Positions 16,582 to 25,472 are shown, counted from the stretch's first letter. The stretch is 64,000 bases of DNA from CAZDDI01 sp964504195 (GCA_964504195.1 CAZDDI010000012.1:23552-87551), one strand, 5' to 3'. The notes: generated from the letters alone by a model not told the origin. Numbers and translations are program-made.

Positions 16582-17562
16582 GTGGAGCTCGTCACCGCCG
16601 CTTTGGCTGGCGAACGGCGCGCTTTGGCACGGCTGCTTACCCTCGTCGAGAACGGCACGGCGGATGGGCAAACAGCCCTGGCCGTGCTCTATCCACACAC
16701 GGGTCGGGCGCATGTCATCGGCGTCACCGGCTCGCCGGGTGCGGGCAAGAGCACGCTGGTGGGGCGGCTCGCTCGCGAACTGCGCAATCGTGACCTCACG
16801 GTGGCCATCGTGGCCGTAGATCCGTCCAGCCCCTACTCCGGCGGCGCGCTCTTGGGTGATCGCCTGCGGATGCGTGATCTGACCACCGATGCGGGCATCT
16901 TCATCCGCAGCATGGCCTCGCGGGGACATCCCGGCGGCGTAGCCCACGCCACCCGCGAGGTGGTGCAGACGCTCGACGCGGTGGGCTACCCGGTGGTCAT
17001 CGTGGAGACGGTGGGCGCGGGGCAGGCGCAGGTGGATGTGGCGCGGGTGACGCATACGGTAGTGCTGGTGGAAGCGCCGGGCATGGGCGATGATGTGCAG
17101 GCGCTCAAGGCGGGCCTGATGGAGATCGCCGATATTATCGTGGTCAACAAGGCCGACCGGCCCGAAGCCAAACTCACGTTGCGCTCGTTGCAGAGCGTGC
17201 ATTCGTCGGTGGCTCCTGCAGGACACCATGGGCCGGGGGCCGGGGCTGAGAGCGATATGCCGCGCGCCGCGTGGGAAGTCCCCCTCCTGTTGACCAGCGC
17301 GTTGGAAGATACCGGGTTGAGCGAGCTGGCCGATACGCTGGCGGCGCACCGGCGCTATCTGGAAGAGAGCGGGCAATGGGAGCAACGGCTGGCCGCGCTC
17401 GCCCGCGCCGAGGTGGAGACCTGGCTCCAGCGACACCTGCTGGCCCTGCTCGATGCGCGGGTGGGCGCAGAACGCCGTGAGGCCGCCGTCGCCGCCGTGC
17501 TCCGCCGCGAGCAAGACCCCGCCTCTGTTGCGCGCGCTCTACTAGAAGAAGCGCTCGCATGA
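16582..17562 (+). CDS. meaB: Mutase-associated GTPase MeaB (ArgK family)
   Basis: G3E-type GTPase that guards loading and repair of B12 in methylmalonyl-CoA mutase. About 326 residues. Walker A is GSPGAGKST near residue 45, followed by VDPSSPYSGGALLGDRLRM, EVVQTLDAVGY, the switch ETVGAGQAQVDV and the base-binding NKADRPEAK. GTG at 16582 is preferred because GGAG lies six bases upstream; TTG at 16570 is in frame. An insertion of about 20 residues (HHGPGAGAESDM) lies between the NKAD motif and the C-terminal helices. It directly follows the B12 subunit. Confidence 0.92.
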   Translation: MELVTAALAGERRALARLLTLVENGTADGQTALAVLYPHTGRAHVIGVTGSPGAGKSTLVGRLARELRNRDLTVAIVAVDPSSPYSGGALLGDRLRMRDLTTDAGIFIRSMASRGHPGGVAHATREVVQTLDAVGYPVVIVETVGAGQAQVDVARVTHTVVLVEAPGMGDDVQALKAGLMEIADIIVVNKADRPEAKLTLRSLQSVHSSVAPAGHHGPGAGAESDMPRAAWEVPLLLTSALEDTGLSELADTLAAHRRYLEESGQWEQRLAALARAEVETWLQRHLLALLDARVGAERREAAVAAVLRREQDPASVARALLEEALA

Positions 17563-17563
17563 C

Positions 17564-17632
17564 GACGGACGACCGACGACGGACGACAGACTACAGAACA
17601 AAACGTGGTCTGTCGTCGGTTGTCCATCGTCA
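17564..17632. repeat. GACGACN heptad array with inverted partner
   Basis: Four tandem heptamers GACGACG, GACGACC, GACGACG, GACGACA face a partial reverse complement (GTCGTCGG, CCATCGTC) across an AC-rich loop. It lies between meaB and the phosphatase gene. Confidence 0.75.
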
Positions 17633-17659
17633 AAAAATAAGTCACTGTGGAGGTCACTC

Positions 17660-18304
17660 ATGACATTACGACTCTGGCTTGTACGCCACGCCCAATCCAC
17701 CTGGAACGCTGCCGGGCGGATGCAAGGCTGGGCCGATCCGCCGTTGAGCGATGTAGGCCGCGAACAGGCGGCCTTGGCCGCGGCGCGGTTCGCATCCGAG
17801 CCACTCACGGCGATCTACACTAGCCCGCAGATACGCGCCGTTGAAACCGCGCAGGCCATCGGCGCAGTGTCCGGGTGTGAACCGATTCTCGATCCACGCT
17901 TGCGCGAGATCGGCGTGGGACAAGCGGAAGGCTGCTCGTGGGACGATTGGGCGGCACGCTGGCCGCAAGTCGCTACCGCCATCGCGCGCAGCGAGTTCGC
18001 GCTGGAACACGTTCCCGATTCCGAGCCGCTTCCGGACTTTCTCGCGCGTGTGGAGGCGGTATTCGCCGACATCCATGTGCAGCACGTCGAAGGGAACATC
18101 GCCGTCGTAGCGCATGGCGGCGTGTTTCGCGCGTACTTCGGGCAGCTGCTTAAAACCGCGCAACGCTACTGCGCTACGCTCACCTTCGGTAATGCCTCGC
18201 TTTCGCTGGTGACGTTTGCCCCCGATTCCTGGGCAAGCGTGCGCTTCATCAATGATACGTCGCACCTGCAAAATGGAGCGGGAGAAGTGTTGCGTGATGC
18301 GTGA
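17660..18304 (+). CDS. Histidine phosphatase (phosphoglycerate mutase superfamily)
   Basis: Cytosolic phosphatase of 214 residues. The catalytic RHAQS is at residues 9-13 (His phosphorylated during turnover), followed by N and GR...GWADPPLSDVGREQA. The second catalytic region is VVAHGGVFRA near residue 152. The size and motifs match the cobC/GpmB-like branch of broad phosphatases, not the glycolytic mutase, which is longer. It could act on a sugar phosphate or on alpha-ribazole phosphate, given the B12 genes upstream, but the sequence does not decide this. Confidence 0.88.
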   Translation: MTLRLWLVRHAQSTWNAAGRMQGWADPPLSDVGREQAALAAARFASEPLTAIYTSPQIRAVETAQAIGAVSGCEPILDPRLREIGVGQAEGCSWDDWAARWPQVATAIARSEFALEHVPDSEPLPDFLARVEAVFADIHVQHVEGNIAVVAHGGVFRAYFGQLLKTAQRYCATLTFGNASLSLVTFAPDSWASVRFINDTSHLQNGAGEVLRDA

Positions 18305-18326
18305 TTTTTTCTTCACGTTTCACAAA

Positions 18327-18389
18327 ATTCGCCATTCGCCATTCGCTATTCGCCATTCGCCATTCGCTATTTGAGATTTGAGATTTGCC
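18327..18389. repeat. Six tandem ATTCGCY heptamers plus GATTTGA units
   Basis: ATTCGCC, ATTCGCC, ATTCGCT, ATTCGCC, ATTCGCC, ATTCGCT run without a break from 18327 to 18368, then ATTTGAG and ATTTGAG follow. Two heptad families are joined here. Confidence 0.85.
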
Positions 18390-18400
18390 GGAGGTAAGCT

Positions 18401-18952
18401 ATGTACTACGACGGAACCCTGATCCGCTTGCGCCCCTCGGAGCGCGCCGATTTGCCGCTGTTTGCGCAGTGGCTCTCCAACCCGGAGATGCGGGATTACG
18501 TTACCGTGCGCTATATGTCCCTGGCATTGGAAGAGCACTGGTTCGAGGGGCTGCTGCCCGATGTAGGCGGCGTTGCGCCAAGTCGGTTACACTTTGTCAT
18601 TGAGACGCGCGAGGCTGCCCGACCCATTGGCGTCACCGGGCTGGAAGACTTCAACTGGCGCGACCGGGAGGCCGAAGTGGGCATCATCGTGGGCGACCCG
18701 GAGTTCTGGGGGCGCGGCTATGGCAGCGACGCGATGCGCGCCATCCTCAACGTGGGCTTCAACTGGTACAACCTGCATCGTATCTACCTGCGCGTGGTGG
18801 ATGATAACGCTCGTGCCATCCGCTCCTACGAGAAATGTGGCTTTACCCATGAGGGCCGCTTCCGCGAGGCCGTGTTCATTGATGGCCGCTATCACGATTA
18901 TCTGGTGATGGGAATGTTGCAACGCGAATTTCAGGCGCAAGCCGAGGAGTAA
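18401..18952 (+). CDS. GNAT acetyltransferase, RimJ/RimL type
   Basis: A 183-residue N-acetyltransferase that uses acetyl-CoA. The fold starts LIRLRPSERADLPLFAQWL, and the acetyl-CoA loop is GDPEFWGRGYGSDAM near residue 105, in the R/Q-x-x-G-x-G/A position. The region FNWYNLHRIYLRVVDDNARAIRSYEKCGF is the typical C-terminal part of RimJ/RimL-like enzymes. The substrate could be a ribosomal protein N-terminus or a small amine. A GGAGG site precedes the ATG. It lies three bases before the next gene. Confidence 0.88.
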   Translation: MYYDGTLIRLRPSERADLPLFAQWLSNPEMRDYVTVRYMSLALEEHWFEGLLPDVGGVAPSRLHFVIETREAARPIGVTGLEDFNWRDREAEVGIIVGDPEFWGRGYGSDAMRAILNVGFNWYNLHRIYLRVVDDNARAIRSYEKCGFTHEGRFREAVFIDGRYHDYLVMGMLQREFQAQAEE

Positions 18953-18955
18953 CTA

Positions 18956-19546
18956 ATGAGCACCTTCAATCCACAGGTAGAAGCCTGGTTACGGCAGGCC
19001 TTCAAGTATTTGAACCGTTTTATGTTGTTGCTGTGGCGCTTGGGACTTGGCCCTTGGCTTAGCCTGTGGCCTGATGTGGGCGGGCGCATCATGGTGCTCA
19101 CGCACACGGGGCGCAAAACCGGACGCCAGCGGCACACCCCGCTCAACTACGCGCTGGTAGATGGGGAGCTCTACTGCACCGCCGGGTTCGGCGCGATTGC
19201 GGACTGGTATCGTAATCTCAAAGCCACCCCCAACGTCGAAGTCTGGCTGCCGGAGGGTTGGTGGGCTGGCGTCGCGGAGGAAATCGCGCCGGAAGACCCC
19301 GCCGTGCGGCTGGCGCTGATGCGCGCCGTGCTACGGGGCAGCGGCATCGTCGCGCCACTGATGGGGGTCAGTCCCAGCCTGCCCGATGTGGAACTTGCCG
19401 AGCGCACAGCGGAGTATCGCCTGCTGCACATTCGGCGCGTTGCCGAGCGCACCGGTCCCGCAGGCCCTGGCGACCTCGCTTGGGTTTGGCCTCTGGCGAC
19501 AGTCCTCCTCTTGCCGCTGGCCTTGCGGAAACGAAAGCGGGGGTAA
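18956..19546 (+). CDS. Ddn-like (deazaflavin-dependent nitroreductase family) protein
   Basis: A 196-residue split-barrel protein of the family named after the mycobacterial F420-dependent nitroreductase. The core is GGRIMVLTHTGRKTGRQRHTPL near residue 42, then LYCTAGFGAIADWYRNLKATPNVEV. A hydrophobic C-terminal helix (LAWVWPLATVLLLPLALRKRKRG) suggests membrane attachment, which many relatives lack. The known family binds F420 or flavin and reduces quinones or nitro compounds; here the cofactor is inferred only. Its stop codon touches the methyltransferase start. Confidence 0.8.
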   Translation: MSTFNPQVEAWLRQAFKYLNRFMLLLWRLGLGPWLSLWPDVGGRIMVLTHTGRKTGRQRHTPLNYALVDGELYCTAGFGAIADWYRNLKATPNVEVWLPEGWWAGVAEEIAPEDPAVRLALMRAVLRGSGIVAPLMGVSPSLPDVELAERTAEYRLLHIRRVAERTGPAGPGDLAWVWPLATVLLLPLALRKRKRG

Positions 19547-20965
19547 ATGACACATCAAACACGCTTGCCGCTTGTGCCCAACGCACCGGTTGCTGATGAG
19601 CGCAACTATCAAGCTGCCCTGAAAACATTGCTAATGGAGGATCTGGATTTTCACGATAAAGGCAGCAGTTACGCTTCACACAATTTCCACTCGTTCCCGG
19701 CTAAATTTCCACCACAGCTGCCGCGTAAGTTCATTCAAGAGCTTACATCGCCAGGCGACTATGTTTATGATCCAATGATGGGGTCTGGCACGACGCTTGT
19801 CGAGGCATTGCTATTGGGGCGGTATGCAGTGGGCAGCGATATAGACCCGCTGGCGGTACGCATCGCCAGAGTCAAGACACAACCGTTGGAAGTTATCACT
19901 GCTAGTGAAGTTGGGTGCGAGGTTGCCCAGCGCGCCCGAAATCTGGTGAACCAACACAGCGCAACATTGACGCAGGAATTAACCAGCCGATGGGACAAGC
20001 AAACGCGGGATTTCGTCAACTATTGGTTCATGCCGCAAACCCAACTTGAATTGCTGGCCTTGCTTAAAGAAATTGTACAAATCCCCGACGCCACGTTGCG
20101 CGCTTTTCTGGAACTGGCTTTTTCCGCTGTGATTATCACTAAATCTGGCGGCGTATCATTGGCGCGTGATTTAGCGCACACCCGCCCCCATCGCGCCAAG
20201 ATCGTCAAGACACCAGAAGGAGCCGTGCTTATCGCTGAACCAGGCGCGCAAAATTCGGCGCGCGCTCAATACACGACCAAAGTGCTGCGCTCCCCCATCA
20301 CGGAATTTAGTAAACGCTTACAACTAAACCTTGACGGCCTCAGCGCGGCTACCTGGGCTGGTGGGGAGAGTCTTATCGTGTTTGGGAATGCTGAGCGGGC
20401 ACCCCTTGCACCCAATTCGATAGATTTGATTGTCACCTCCCCCCCGTATGCTTCCAACGCGATTGATTATATGCGCGCGCACAAGTTCTCGCTGGTGTGG
20501 TTGGGGCATAACATTGATAGCTTGAGCGAAACGCGCAGCCGTTATGTGGGTGGAGAAGCCATTTCAGCCATGCACTTTGAAACATTACCCCCTAAGACGC
20601 AAGCCCTGGTCAACCAGATTTTGCATCTGGATCGTAAAAAGGGACAGGTTTTGCATCGTTACTACTCGGAGATGACCCGTGTGCTAGGTGAAATGTGTCG
20701 AGTGCTGAAACCGGGCAAAGCAGCGATTGTGGTTGTGGGCAGTTCGGTCATGCGTGGGGTGGATACAGAAACACAGTACTGTTTAGCCGAAATTGGTGCG
20801 CAGGTAGGCTTTGCAGCTTCATATATCGGCGTGCGCCAATTAGACCGTGACCGGCGCATGATGCCTGCTGGGAATCGGATAGATCACACTTCGCAGATTC
20901 AACAACGGATGCACGAGGAATATGTCATAGGATTTTACAAGCCTGAAGAGGTAGGAAAAGTATGA
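19547..20965 (+). CDS. Type II DNA methyltransferase with SPPY motif (likely N4-cytosine)
   Basis: Protects host DNA from the nuclease encoded next. Of 472 residues, the AdoMet-binding motif I is DPMMGSGTT near 75-83 and the catalytic motif IV is TSPPY at 297-301. SPPY is typical of N4-cytosine (sometimes N6-adenine) enzymes. Motif I precedes motif IV, and the 215 residues between them may hold target recognition. A conserved N-terminal FHSFPAKFPP box is shared with many Chloroflexota and archaeal N4 enzymes. ATG directly follows the preceding stop. The gene ends in a four-base overlap with the nuclease gene. Confidence 0.88.
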   Translation: MTHQTRLPLVPNAPVADERNYQAALKTLLMEDLDFHDKGSSYASHNFHSFPAKFPPQLPRKFIQELTSPGDYVYDPMMGSGTTLVEALLLGRYAVGSDIDPLAVRIARVKTQPLEVITASEVGCEVAQRARNLVNQHSATLTQELTSRWDKQTRDFVNYWFMPQTQLELLALLKEIVQIPDATLRAFLELAFSAVIITKSGGVSLARDLAHTRPHRAKIVKTPEGAVLIAEPGAQNSARAQYTTKVLRSPITEFSKRLQLNLDGLSAATWAGGESLIVFGNAERAPLAPNSIDLIVTSPPYASNAIDYMRAHKFSLVWLGHNIDSLSETRSRYVGGEAISAMHFETLPPKTQALVNQILHLDRKKGQVLHRYYSEMTRVLGEMCRVLKPGKAAIVVVGSSVMRGVDTETQYCLAEIGAQVGFAASYIGVRQLDRDRRMMPAGNRIDHTSQIQQRMHEEYVIGFYKPEEVGKV

Positions 20966-21822
20966 CTGATATAAAAATGTTGCGCAGCGCTTACCATCAG
21001 CAAATTTGCGGAAAAATTATCCGTATCACTGAAAGAGATGGCAAGAAGTACCCCAACTTTGCGGATGGCGGCAGTTTGACCAGTACCAAAATTGCCTGGG
21101 GCATTCTTGAGCATTTGCAATACGCGCGCAACCCGGAATCTATATCGGGCCAGACTTCTGGCGGGCGTTTCGAGGTGCTTACCTGCAATTTTCTGGAAGC
21201 AGCTTTCAACTTGTTACGTCCTTTACGCCCTGGAGAATGGCGCTATTCCACGCGTCTGACAATTTCTCAATTCGATCAGTATCGGCATCTCGAAGAACTT
21301 GAAGCCATTGTCCGTGAGGATGATACATTAGCTTCGGCTTTGGGTTTGGATTACATCGTAAAGCCGGATATTCTTGTAGGGCGTGTGCCAGTTTCAGATG
21401 CGCAACTCAACGCTGAGGGGGTGCTCTTGGATGCAAAAACGCACCTGGCTTCTTTGACACCGCTGCGCGCGGCCAATTCCACGTCACCTTTACCCATTCT
21501 ACACGCCAGTATTTCCTGCAAATGGACGTTGCGCAGCGACCGGGGACAGAATGCACGCACTGAAGCGTTGAATCTGATCCGCAACCGCAAAGGACGCGCG
21601 CCGCATATTGTAGTTGTGACCGCAGAACCCATGCCTACCCGCCTGGCGACTCTGGCGCTAGGCACAGGCGATTTGGACTGCGTCTATCACTTTGCGCTTA
21701 ACGAGCTCCACGCGGTTGTGGCAGAAATGCGGAACGAGGATCAATTGGAGATGCTCAACTTGCTGATTGATGGCCGTCGCTTGCGCGACATCAGCGATTT
21801 GCCGTTCGATTTAGCGATATAG
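20962..21822 (+). CDS. NgoMIV-family type II restriction endonuclease, predicted G^CCGGC
   Basis: Homotetrameric nuclease that cuts unmethylated DNA. It has 286 residues, the same length I recall for NgoMIV. The catalytic residues are visible: Glu71, Asp136 (KPDI) and Ser185-Cys186-Lys187 with Glu201. DNA contacts also match those described for NgoMIV: Arg191, Asp193 and Arg194 (RSDR) for the CCGG core, Gln64, and Asp35 plus Arg227 for the outer G:C pair. The C-terminus ISDLPFDLA agrees. On this basis the target is predicted as GCCGGC. The ATG overlaps the methyltransferase stop, so expression is coupled. Confidence 0.92.
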   Translation: MTDIKMLRSAYHQQICGKIIRITERDGKKYPNFADGGSLTSTKIAWGILEHLQYARNPESISGQTSGGRFEVLTCNFLEAAFNLLRPLRPGEWRYSTRLTISQFDQYRHLEELEAIVREDDTLASALGLDYIVKPDILVGRVPVSDAQLNAEGVLLDAKTHLASLTPLRAANSTSPLPILHASISCKWTLRSDRGQNARTEALNLIRNRKGRAPHIVVVTAEPMPTRLATLALGTGDLDCVYHFALNELHAVVAEMRNEDQLEMLNLLIDGRRLRDISDLPFDLAI

Positions 21823-21876
21823 TTATTCTTCGGCCTTCAGCAATAGCGCTAGCTGTTGGATTTTGTTGGGCATACA

Positions 21877-24042
21877 TCACGGTTGTATGCTGATTTGTCC
21901 CAGCCAGATGCTATCTCCCACTGCTTGTCCCGTGCGCGTGACCGGTTGCCGTGCTCCGGCAAAATCGTACATCCCCGCGATGAGTGTGTAGTGTCCGGGC
22001 GGTAAGTCGTCGGGCAATAGCACCCCGTAGCGGTCGTGGAGCTGCTCGCCGGGCTGCCAGCTATCGGTGGGGCGGAAGCCGCCGAGCGGTTCGGCATCGG
22101 CCTGGGCGACGAGTACGCCGTTTTCTGCGAGCAGATGGACGAAGACTTTGAGCCGCGCGCCGGGCGCAGCGAGTGCGTTCCAGAATAGTGTCATGGGTAT
22201 GATGTCGCCGGGCGCGTAGGTGGCTCCCCCCAGATCGGCCCCTTCGAGTAGTACCGTCTCCCCCAATTGTGCCGTCGTTGCAATCGTGGGGGCGGTGGGT
22301 AGCGGCGTCACTCCGTAACGCGCCAGGCGTACCTTGCCCACCCATATATCTGTCGCTTTGTAGGCCTGCTGCGCCAGCTCCAGCTCGATGTGCCGCCCCG
22401 GATCGGATTCCGCATCCCCCCAATAGAGGACGAAGAGCTGCCGGTGTCCGGCGATGGTCTCGCTAACCCAGGTGGCGGCAGCCTCGGGGGCGGGGTGGTA
22501 GGGCGCGGGGTAGACGGGCAGCGGGCCGCGGTAGTAATAGGTGAAGACTTCCCACTGATTGGGCGCGTTGAGCAGAATGGCGTCACCCGGCTGGCCGGCG
22601 GCGATGGTCGCCGCTAGTCCCCGGTAGTCGTCGCGGGCGTAGGCCGGATCGTCAAACAGATGCTGCAGCGCCGTAACCTGCGTGGGCAGCAGCGCCAGCA
22701 GCAGGAGTGCGGCGAGCCAGCGCCGCCACCCCGCGCGGGCCAGGGGGAGCGCGAGCAGCACGCCCAGCGGGGCTACAGAGATCATCAGGAATTTGAGGTA
22801 GGCGGGCCGGTAGATGCCGAGCGCGGCGATGAGGGCGGCGGGCAGCAGTGCCATGAGCGCGGCGGCCCAGGCGATGAAGGGGCGACGGGAGCGTGTCAAC
22901 ATGGTGAGCGCGAGTAGTCCCAGCGCGGGCAGCAACAGGTAGGGCGCGGCTTTTGCGGGCAGGGTGATGCCCGCTAGCAGGGTGCGCGCCATCGCGCCCA
23001 CTGCGCCGGAAGCGTCCAGATCGGGCGGACGCCAGCCGGAGGCGCGCAGGGCGATGGGCGTCCAGGGCAGGAAGGCTAGCCCGGCCAGCAGGTGCGCGGC
23101 GAGCCAGTGGGGGAGACCCTTCGGCAGGCTCAGGGGCCGAGAAAGCGAACTTACTGAATCCCCGGTGGGTGAGCCTGTCGAACCCCCGGTGGGTGCGTTG
23201 TGTGCGCGCCCCTTCGGCAGGCTCAGGGGCCGAGAAAGCGAACTTACCGAATCCCCGGTGGGTGAGCCTGCCGAACCCCCGGTGGGTGCGTTGTGTGCGC
23301 GCCTCTTCGGCAGGCTCAGGGGACGGGGGGGAACACTTGCCGACCCGGTGGGTGAGCTTGCCGAACCCCCGGTGGGTGCGTTGTGCGCGCGCCCCTTCGG
23401 CAGGCTCAGGGGCCGAGAAAGCGAACTTGCCGAATCCCCGGTGGGTGAGCTTGCCGAACCCCATAACCAATCCACTCCGAAAGCCAGATTCAGCCCGGCG
23501 AGGGCGAAGACAAAGGCGTATTGGGTATACAGCCCCAACGCGACGGCAGCCGCCAGGGCTGCGGCGTGCTTCCAGGAGGGGGCGGCGATCAGCTGTGTGC
23601 CGCTCCAGAGGGCCAACGCGCCCGCCAGCCCCAGCAGGGCGTACATGCGCGCTTCCTGGCTGTAGTAGACGGCGAGGGGGTTCACGGCTACGAACAGCGC
23701 CGCGCCGATGGCTGCCGGATCGCCGCCGGCTTTGCGGCCTAGCGCTGCCGCGAGCGCAACGGTGAGCCAGCCGCACAGTACGGAGAAGGCGCGGAGGGCA
23801 AACTCACTCTCGCCGGTGGCTGCGCGCCACGCATGGAGGAGCAGGTAGTAGCCGGGCGGGTGAATATCGCCCGCCGCCCCGGCGATGATGAGTGACAGTG
23901 GGCGTTCTACCAGACGTGCGGTGTTGCCTTCATCGTTCCAGAAGGATTGGGCATCCAGGCAGTGGAAGCGCAGCGCGGCAGCCAGTAATAGGATGAGCAG
24001 CAGGAGCAGGCGCAGGGCGACCCGCAAACCGGATGATCCCAT
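21877..24042 (-). CDS. GT-C glycosyltransferase (PMT/ArnT-like) with in-frame repeat insert
   Basis: Polytopic membrane enzyme expected to transfer sugars from a lipid carrier outside the membrane. About 721 residues from ATG 24042 (MGSSGLRVAL), set because the upstream tsaC gene ends at 24051. The first outer loop holds the catalytic Asp-Glu (FWNDEGN), followed by GDIHPPGYY and YYSQEARMY, as in family 39 enzymes. Residues about 194-310 are a low-complexity insert of three to four 30-31 residue units (RPLSLPKGRAHNAPTGGS), lying between two membrane helices. The last 150 residues form a beta-rich domain common in Chloroflexota relatives. Confidence 0.85.
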   Translation of the reverse strand: MGSSGLRVALRLLLLLILLLAAALRFHCLDAQSFWNDEGNTARLVERPLSLIIAGAAGDIHPPGYYLLLHAWRAATGESEFALRAFSVLCGWLTVALAAALGRKAGGDPAAIGAALFVAVNPLAVYYSQEARMYALLGLAGALALWSGTQLIAAPSWKHAAALAAAVALGLYTQYAFVFALAGLNLAFGVDWLWGSASSPTGDSASSLSRPLSLPKGRAHNAPTGGSASSPTGSASVPPRPLSLPKRRAHNAPTGGSAGSPTGDSVSSLSRPLSLPKGRAHNAPTGGSTGSPTGDSVSSLSRPLSLPKGLPHWLAAHLLAGLAFLPWTPIALRASGWRPPDLDASGAVGAMARTLLAGITLPAKAAPYLLLPALGLLALTMLTRSRRPFIAWAAALMALLPAALIAALGIYRPAYLKFLMISVAPLGVLLALPLARAGWRRWLAALLLLALLPTQVTALQHLFDDPAYARDDYRGLAATIAAGQPGDAILLNAPNQWEVFTYYYRGPLPVYPAPYHPAPEAAATWVSETIAGHRQLFVLYWGDAESDPGRHIELELAQQAYKATDIWVGKVRLARYGVTPLPTAPTIATTAQLGETVLLEGADLGGATYAPGDIIPMTLFWNALAAPGARLKVFVHLLAENGVLVAQADAEPLGGFRPTDSWQPGEQLHDRYGVLLPDDLPPGHYTLIAGMYDFAGARQPVTRTGQAVGDSIWLGQISIQP
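23111..23470. repeat. Intragenic tandem repeat, 93/93/90 bp period
   Basis: The word CTTCGGCAGGCTCAGG recurs at 23119, 23212, 23305 and 23395, so all periods are multiples of three and the host frame stays open. The units contain GAGCCTGTCG and CCGGTGGGT, words also found in the intergenic repeat at 31090-31175. Confidence 0.9.
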
Positions 24043-24050
24043 CACGTGGC

Positions 24051-24665
24051 TCAGCCTTCGAGTGCTGCCAGCACTTTGGCGGCGAGAATGCTGCCCCGGC
24101 GCTCGATGGTAGGCGGGTCGGTGAGGCAGTTGACGATGGTAGAGGGGATGCCGAGGGCGCATGGGCCGCCATCGAGGATGAGCGCGACTTTATTCCCCAT
24201 TTCTTCGACTGCTTCTGCGGCGGTGATAGCTGGGGGATGGCCGGGACGGCTGGCCCAGCTGACGACGACCGCGCCGCCGAGCAGTTCGAGCAGCGGCCAG
24301 AGGGCGGGGGTGTTAGGGTGACGTAGTGCGACCCGTGTCGCTTTCAGGTCTGGGGGCAGGTCTGGCCCAGGCGGGAGGATGAGCGTAAGCGGCCCCGGCC
24401 AGTAGCGTTGCGCCAGTCTTTGTGCGGCGCGGCTGGGTCGGGCCAGTGTCTCCAGCAGAGCTGGGTCAGAAATTAGCAGCGGCAATGCCGATTCGGGACG
24501 CCGCCCTTTGATTTCGTATAGGTGTGCGATAGCGCGTGCCTCTAGCCGGGCGGTTATGCCGTAGACGGTTTCGGTGGGGAGGATGACCAGCTCGCCGTGG
24601 CGCAACAAATCGGCGGCGCGCGCGATGGCTTCGGGGTGGTGCAGGGGCAGCACGGCGGCGCTCAT
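24051..24665 (-). CDS. tsaC: Threonylcarbamoyl-AMP synthase (TsaC/Sua5)
   Basis: Makes threonylcarbamoyl-AMP from threonine, bicarbonate and ATP for the t6A37 tRNA modification. About 204 residues, the short TsaC form without the Sua5 C-terminal domain. Motifs are LPTETVYGI near 38, the lysine-rich IKGRRPESALPLLI, RYWPGPLTLIL, VALRHPN and the final GIPSTIVNC with TIERRGSI. ATG at 24665 is chosen because it overlaps the stop of the HAD gene by four bases and begins the conserved part. Essential tRNA modification gene; confident call. Confidence 0.93.
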   Translation of the reverse strand: MSAAVLPLHHPEAIARAADLLRHGELVILPTETVYGITARLEARAIAHLYEIKGRRPESALPLLISDPALLETLARPSRAAQRLAQRYWPGPLTLILPPGPDLPPDLKATRVALRHPNTPALWPLLELLGGAVVVSWASRPGHPPAITAAEAVEEMGNKVALILDGGPCALGIPSTIVNCLTDPPTIERRGSILAAKVLAALEG

Positions 24666-25471
24666 GGGTATGCCCCGCTCAGCACGAAACGCTCCAATGC
24701 AGCGGCGGCTCCGTCTGCTTCTAGCGGTGGGGCGACCCAATCGGCAGCGGCGCGGACGGCGGGGATGGCGTTGCCCATCGCTACGCCCACACCGGCCCAG
24801 CGCACCATCTCCAGGTCGTTTTCGTGATCGCCAACGGCCATGACCGCTGTGCGGGGGATGTGCAGATGCGCGGATAGCCAATCCAGCCCCGCGCCTTTGT
24901 TGGCGCCGGATGGCACGACTTCAATGAATAGGGCGTGCGAGCGTACCACATCAGCTTGTCCGGCCACCCAGCCGCGTAAATCCTCGCCGATGGCAGGGAT
25001 GGCGGTGGCTTCGGCCATCACCAGGACTTTATCGGCCTGATGGGTTGCCAGGACGCTCTTCCAGGGTTCGCCCACTTTGCAAACCTGACCCAGTAAATTT
25101 GTATCAAAGGTCTCCGGTGGGTAGCGTGCAGAGAAGAAGAGCTGCCCGTCGGCGTAGAGGATGACGCGAAGATGCTGGGTCTCGCAGTGGCGCAGTACGT
25201 TCAGAGCGAGCGAAGTGGGGAGCGTGCGGCGGTAGCGTGGTGCGGGATCGGCAGGGGCTTGAATCCAACCGCCCTGGTAGCAGAGCAGCGGCGCGGTAAT
25301 GCCCAGCGCTTGCGCGAACGGGCGCGTGGCGGCGAACATCCGCCCGGTCGCCAGTGTGACCAGCACGCCCGCAGCCTGGGTCGCCGCGATAGCTTGCCGC
25401 ACCGGCGCGCTGATGCGCTGGTCGTTGTCCATCAATGTTCCATCAAGGTCGAATGCTACAAGTTGGATCAT
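24662..25471 (-). CDS. Cof-type HAD-superfamily sugar phosphatase
   Basis: Cytosolic phosphatase of about 269 residues. Motif I is FDLDGTLMDN at residues 6-15 with the nucleophile Asp, motif II is TLATGRMF, motif III lysine falls near NKGAGLDWL, and motif IV is GDHENDLEM. The large C2B cap between motifs II and III fits the Cof/YidA branch, which works on sugar phosphates or FMN. ATG at 25471 is used because it begins the conserved strand and lies right after the upstream stop. Four-base overlap with tsaC. Confidence 0.9.
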   Translation of the reverse strand: MIQLVAFDLDGTLMDNDQRISAPVRQAIAATQAAGVLVTLATGRMFAATRPFAQALGITAPLLCYQGGWIQAPADPAPRYRRTLPTSLALNVLRHCETQHLRVILYADGQLFFSARYPPETFDTNLLGQVCKVGEPWKSVLATHQADKVLVMAEATAIPAIGEDLRGWVAGQADVVRSHALFIEVVPSGANKGAGLDWLSAHLHIPRTAVMAVGDHENDLEMVRWAGVGVAMGNAIPAVRAAADWVAPPLEADGAAAALERFVLSGAYP

Positions 25472-25472
25472 G

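Noticed and set aside
23111..23470. CRISPR-like array of four repeats.
   Set aside because: Units are joined without unique spacers, keep the host reading frame, and no cas gene is near.
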